From NCBI RefSeq assembly GCF_004135645.1, contig NZ_SDPW01000001.1:1488001-1552000 (forward strand): a stretch of 64,000 nucleotides of DNA, given 5' to 3'. A program made the position numbers and the translations under genes. Origin of the DNA: Senegalimassilia faecalis (lineage in GTDB: Bacteria > Actinomycetota > Coriobacteriia > Coriobacteriales > Eggerthellaceae). Below, piece after piece: positions 62,783 to 64,000 of the stretch (positions are counted from its first letter, which is position 1; every line of letters begins with the position of its first letter). The notes under the pieces are model-generated. The model was not told the origin of the DNA. It ran no database searches and saw only the letters and a program-made list of their open reading frames with translations.

Positions 62783-63985
62783 CTAGCGCTCGTAGACTTG
62801 GTCGGTGAGGCACATGGTTTGCTGCAGCTTCCAAATGGTGTGCGCCTGCCCTCGCTTGACGGGCACCGGCTTCATGTAATAGGCGTCGGTGGCGCCGGCG
62901 AACAGCTCGCGCGCGAACACTTCCTCGGAGATGGTGATGGCGTCGGCGGGGCAGATCTTCTCGCAGCTGTGGCATTTCACGCAGTCGCCGGGGTAGTGTT
63001 CCACGCCGAATTCGCTGCCTTCGCCTTCGTCCTCGCCGAATTTGCGCAGCGCGCCGGTGGGGCAGAACGCGGCGCACATGCGGCACGACTGGCATTTCTC
63101 GGTGTCGATGATGACGTGGCCCCACAGGCGCGTGTCGATCATGACGTCGTCGGGGTCGCCGAACGTGGCAAGCGCGTCAAGCAGGCGCTCGCGTCGGTCG
63201 GGCAAGAAGTGCGGCAGCGTGCCGTCGGCCATAACCTTCACGTAGTTCTTCGTTTTCTGCGGGCTGAACTCGGCGCCCGTGATTTCGGATACGGCGAAAT
63301 CGGCCAGCACGCCGCCAACGCGCGCCGCGTCCTTGCCGCTTTCCTCAAACGCCTGGCGTTTCGATTTGTCGAACGCCTCGTCGGTGGCGCGTCGCGTGGC
63401 GGCGGGCAGCTTTGCGGATACGCGCACGTTCAGCGGCTGGCGCCACGCTTCAAGCAGGGTTTTCTCGGTTTCAAGCACCGTTTGCAGCATGTTCCAGCCG
63501 CAGCGGTGCTCGCATTCGGCGCACTGCCCGTGCACCAGCACGATGTTGGCGCCTTCGCTTTGCATGAGCGTCAGCACCGATTCTTCCACGCGCCCCAGGC
63601 ATTCCACGCGCACTACCTTGTCAGTGTCGTACAGGCCGGCGGCTTGCGAAAGCCGCGTGCCGCACGCGATGGTGATGGTGCCGCCGGTGGCGCGGGCGGC
63701 TGTGCGGCAGCGCTCGATCATCTCCGTGTCGTTGGGGTGGTGCGCTTCCAAACAACACGTCGGGCACACGGTGGCGCACGTTCCGCAGCCGATGCACAGC
63801 TCGGGCGTGATAACCAGCTGCTCGGCCTGCTCGTCGTAGTGGATGCACCCCGATGTGCACACGCCGGCGCAGCGCAGGCAGTCGGCGTGGCGGTTGCGCA
63901 CCAGCGCGCAACGGTCTTGGTGGACGGTGATAAACGGGCTGCCTACCTTCTCTATCAGCCCGAGCATGTTTGCGATGCTTGGCAT
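62783..63985 (-). CDS. Polyferredoxin-type 4Fe-4S protein
   Basis: A 400-residue cytoplasmic protein with no signal peptide. The N-terminal part has CLRCAGVCTSGC and CIGCGTCATVCPTC near residues 36-77. A central region contains CAECEHRCGW. The C-terminal part has two further ferredoxin motifs, CQSCRMCAAFCP near residue 292 and CVKCHSCEKICP near 335. Four [4Fe-4S] clusters are plausible. It may pass electrons between cytoplasmic oxidoreductases or help make the respiratory enzymes. It precedes the trigger-factor-like gene in the same direction and ends 15 bp from the window edge at its start side. The exact role is unknown. Confidence 0.82.
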   Translation of the reverse strand: MPSIANMLGLIEKVGSPFITVHQDRCALVRNRHADCLRCAGVCTSGCIHYDEQAEQLVITPELCIGCGTCATVCPTCCLEAHHPNDTEMIERCRTAARATGGTITIACGTRLSQAAGLYDTDKVVRVECLGRVEESVLTLMQSEGANIVLVHGQCAECEHRCGWNMLQTVLETEKTLLEAWRQPLNVRVSAKLPAATRRATDEAFDKSKRQAFEESGKDAARVGGVLADFAVSEITGAEFSPQKTKNYVKVMADGTLPHFLPDRRERLLDALATFGDPDDVMIDTRLWGHVIIDTEKCQSCRMCAAFCPTGALRKFGEDEGEGSEFGVEHYPGDCVKCHSCEKICPADAITISEEVFARELFAGATDAYYMKPVPVKRGQAHTIWKLQQTMCLTDQVYER

Positions 63986-64000
63986 GGCCCCTCTCCCCCT

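Overview
The window is bacterial chromosome with high GC and dense genes. It most likely comes from the Eggerthellaceae or a close relative (Coriobacteriia, gut Actinomycetota). I infer this from three things: a very large Tat-exported molybdopterin oxidoreductase with DmsB- and DmsC-type partners and a divergent membrane-bound LuxR regulator; a Tat/lipobox FAD reductase paired with a multihaem cytochrome; and GC-rich codons interrupted by GCT/GTT-rich, highly expressed ribosomal genes. Genus cannot be fixed from the sequence.

Layout. 1-6.1 kb: the 3' end of clpC, ispD-ispF, cysS, a U32 peptidase and an MFS carrier. 6.1-13.4 kb: a MATE pump, a 600-bp gap with two REP-like repeats, a TPP riboswitch driving thiM, a thiamine-binding protein and thiE, then a type-Ic-like aspartate aminotransferase and a PutP symporter. 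13.6-18.3 kb: a translation/secretion block (tRNA-Tyr, tRNA-Thr and tRNA-Met, tuf, rpmG, tRNA-Trp, secE, nusG, rplK, rplA). 18.3-23.5 kb: 26 perfect copies of a 7-bp repeat in front of map, a methyltransferase, thyX, a DUF1385 protein and an exported protein. 24-30 kb: a type IA topoisomerase, then a TetR regulator divergent from a flavin reductase and a five-motif c-type cytochrome, with two operator-like repeats between them. 30-42.5 kb: two-subunit fumarase, malic enzyme, tmk, holB, ricT, pncB, two degV genes, a degenerate 6PGDH-like protein and a PflX-like radical SAM enzyme. 42.6-45.2 kb: a radical SAM/helix-hairpin-helix protein and its partner, behind a candidate SOS box. 45.3-52.8 kb: a CmpB-like membrane protein, an MHS transporter, a creatininase, an EamA transporter and a glycine amidinotransferase homologue, with a TetR-type regulator facing them. 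52.9-64 kb: tRNA-Thr, a DmsABC-like molybdoenzyme operon with a divergent LuxR regulator, a trigger-factor-like protein and a polyferredoxin.

How it fits together. The malic enzyme, fumarase and FAD reductase with cytochrome suggest anaerobic C4-acid metabolism and respiration with organic electron acceptors. The molybdoenzyme operon looks like the catechol-dehydroxylase group, which pairs substrate-specific reductases with membrane LuxR sensors. A perfect 18-bp palindrome in its divergent promoter region is the likely operator. The amidinotransferase, creatininase and two transporters form a candidate guanidino-compound (arginine, guanidinoacetate, creatinine) locus. It has an unusual hairpin-rich mRNA leader and is the best candidate here for an undescribed system, together with the molybdoenzyme locus and its neighbouring non-canonical trigger factor.
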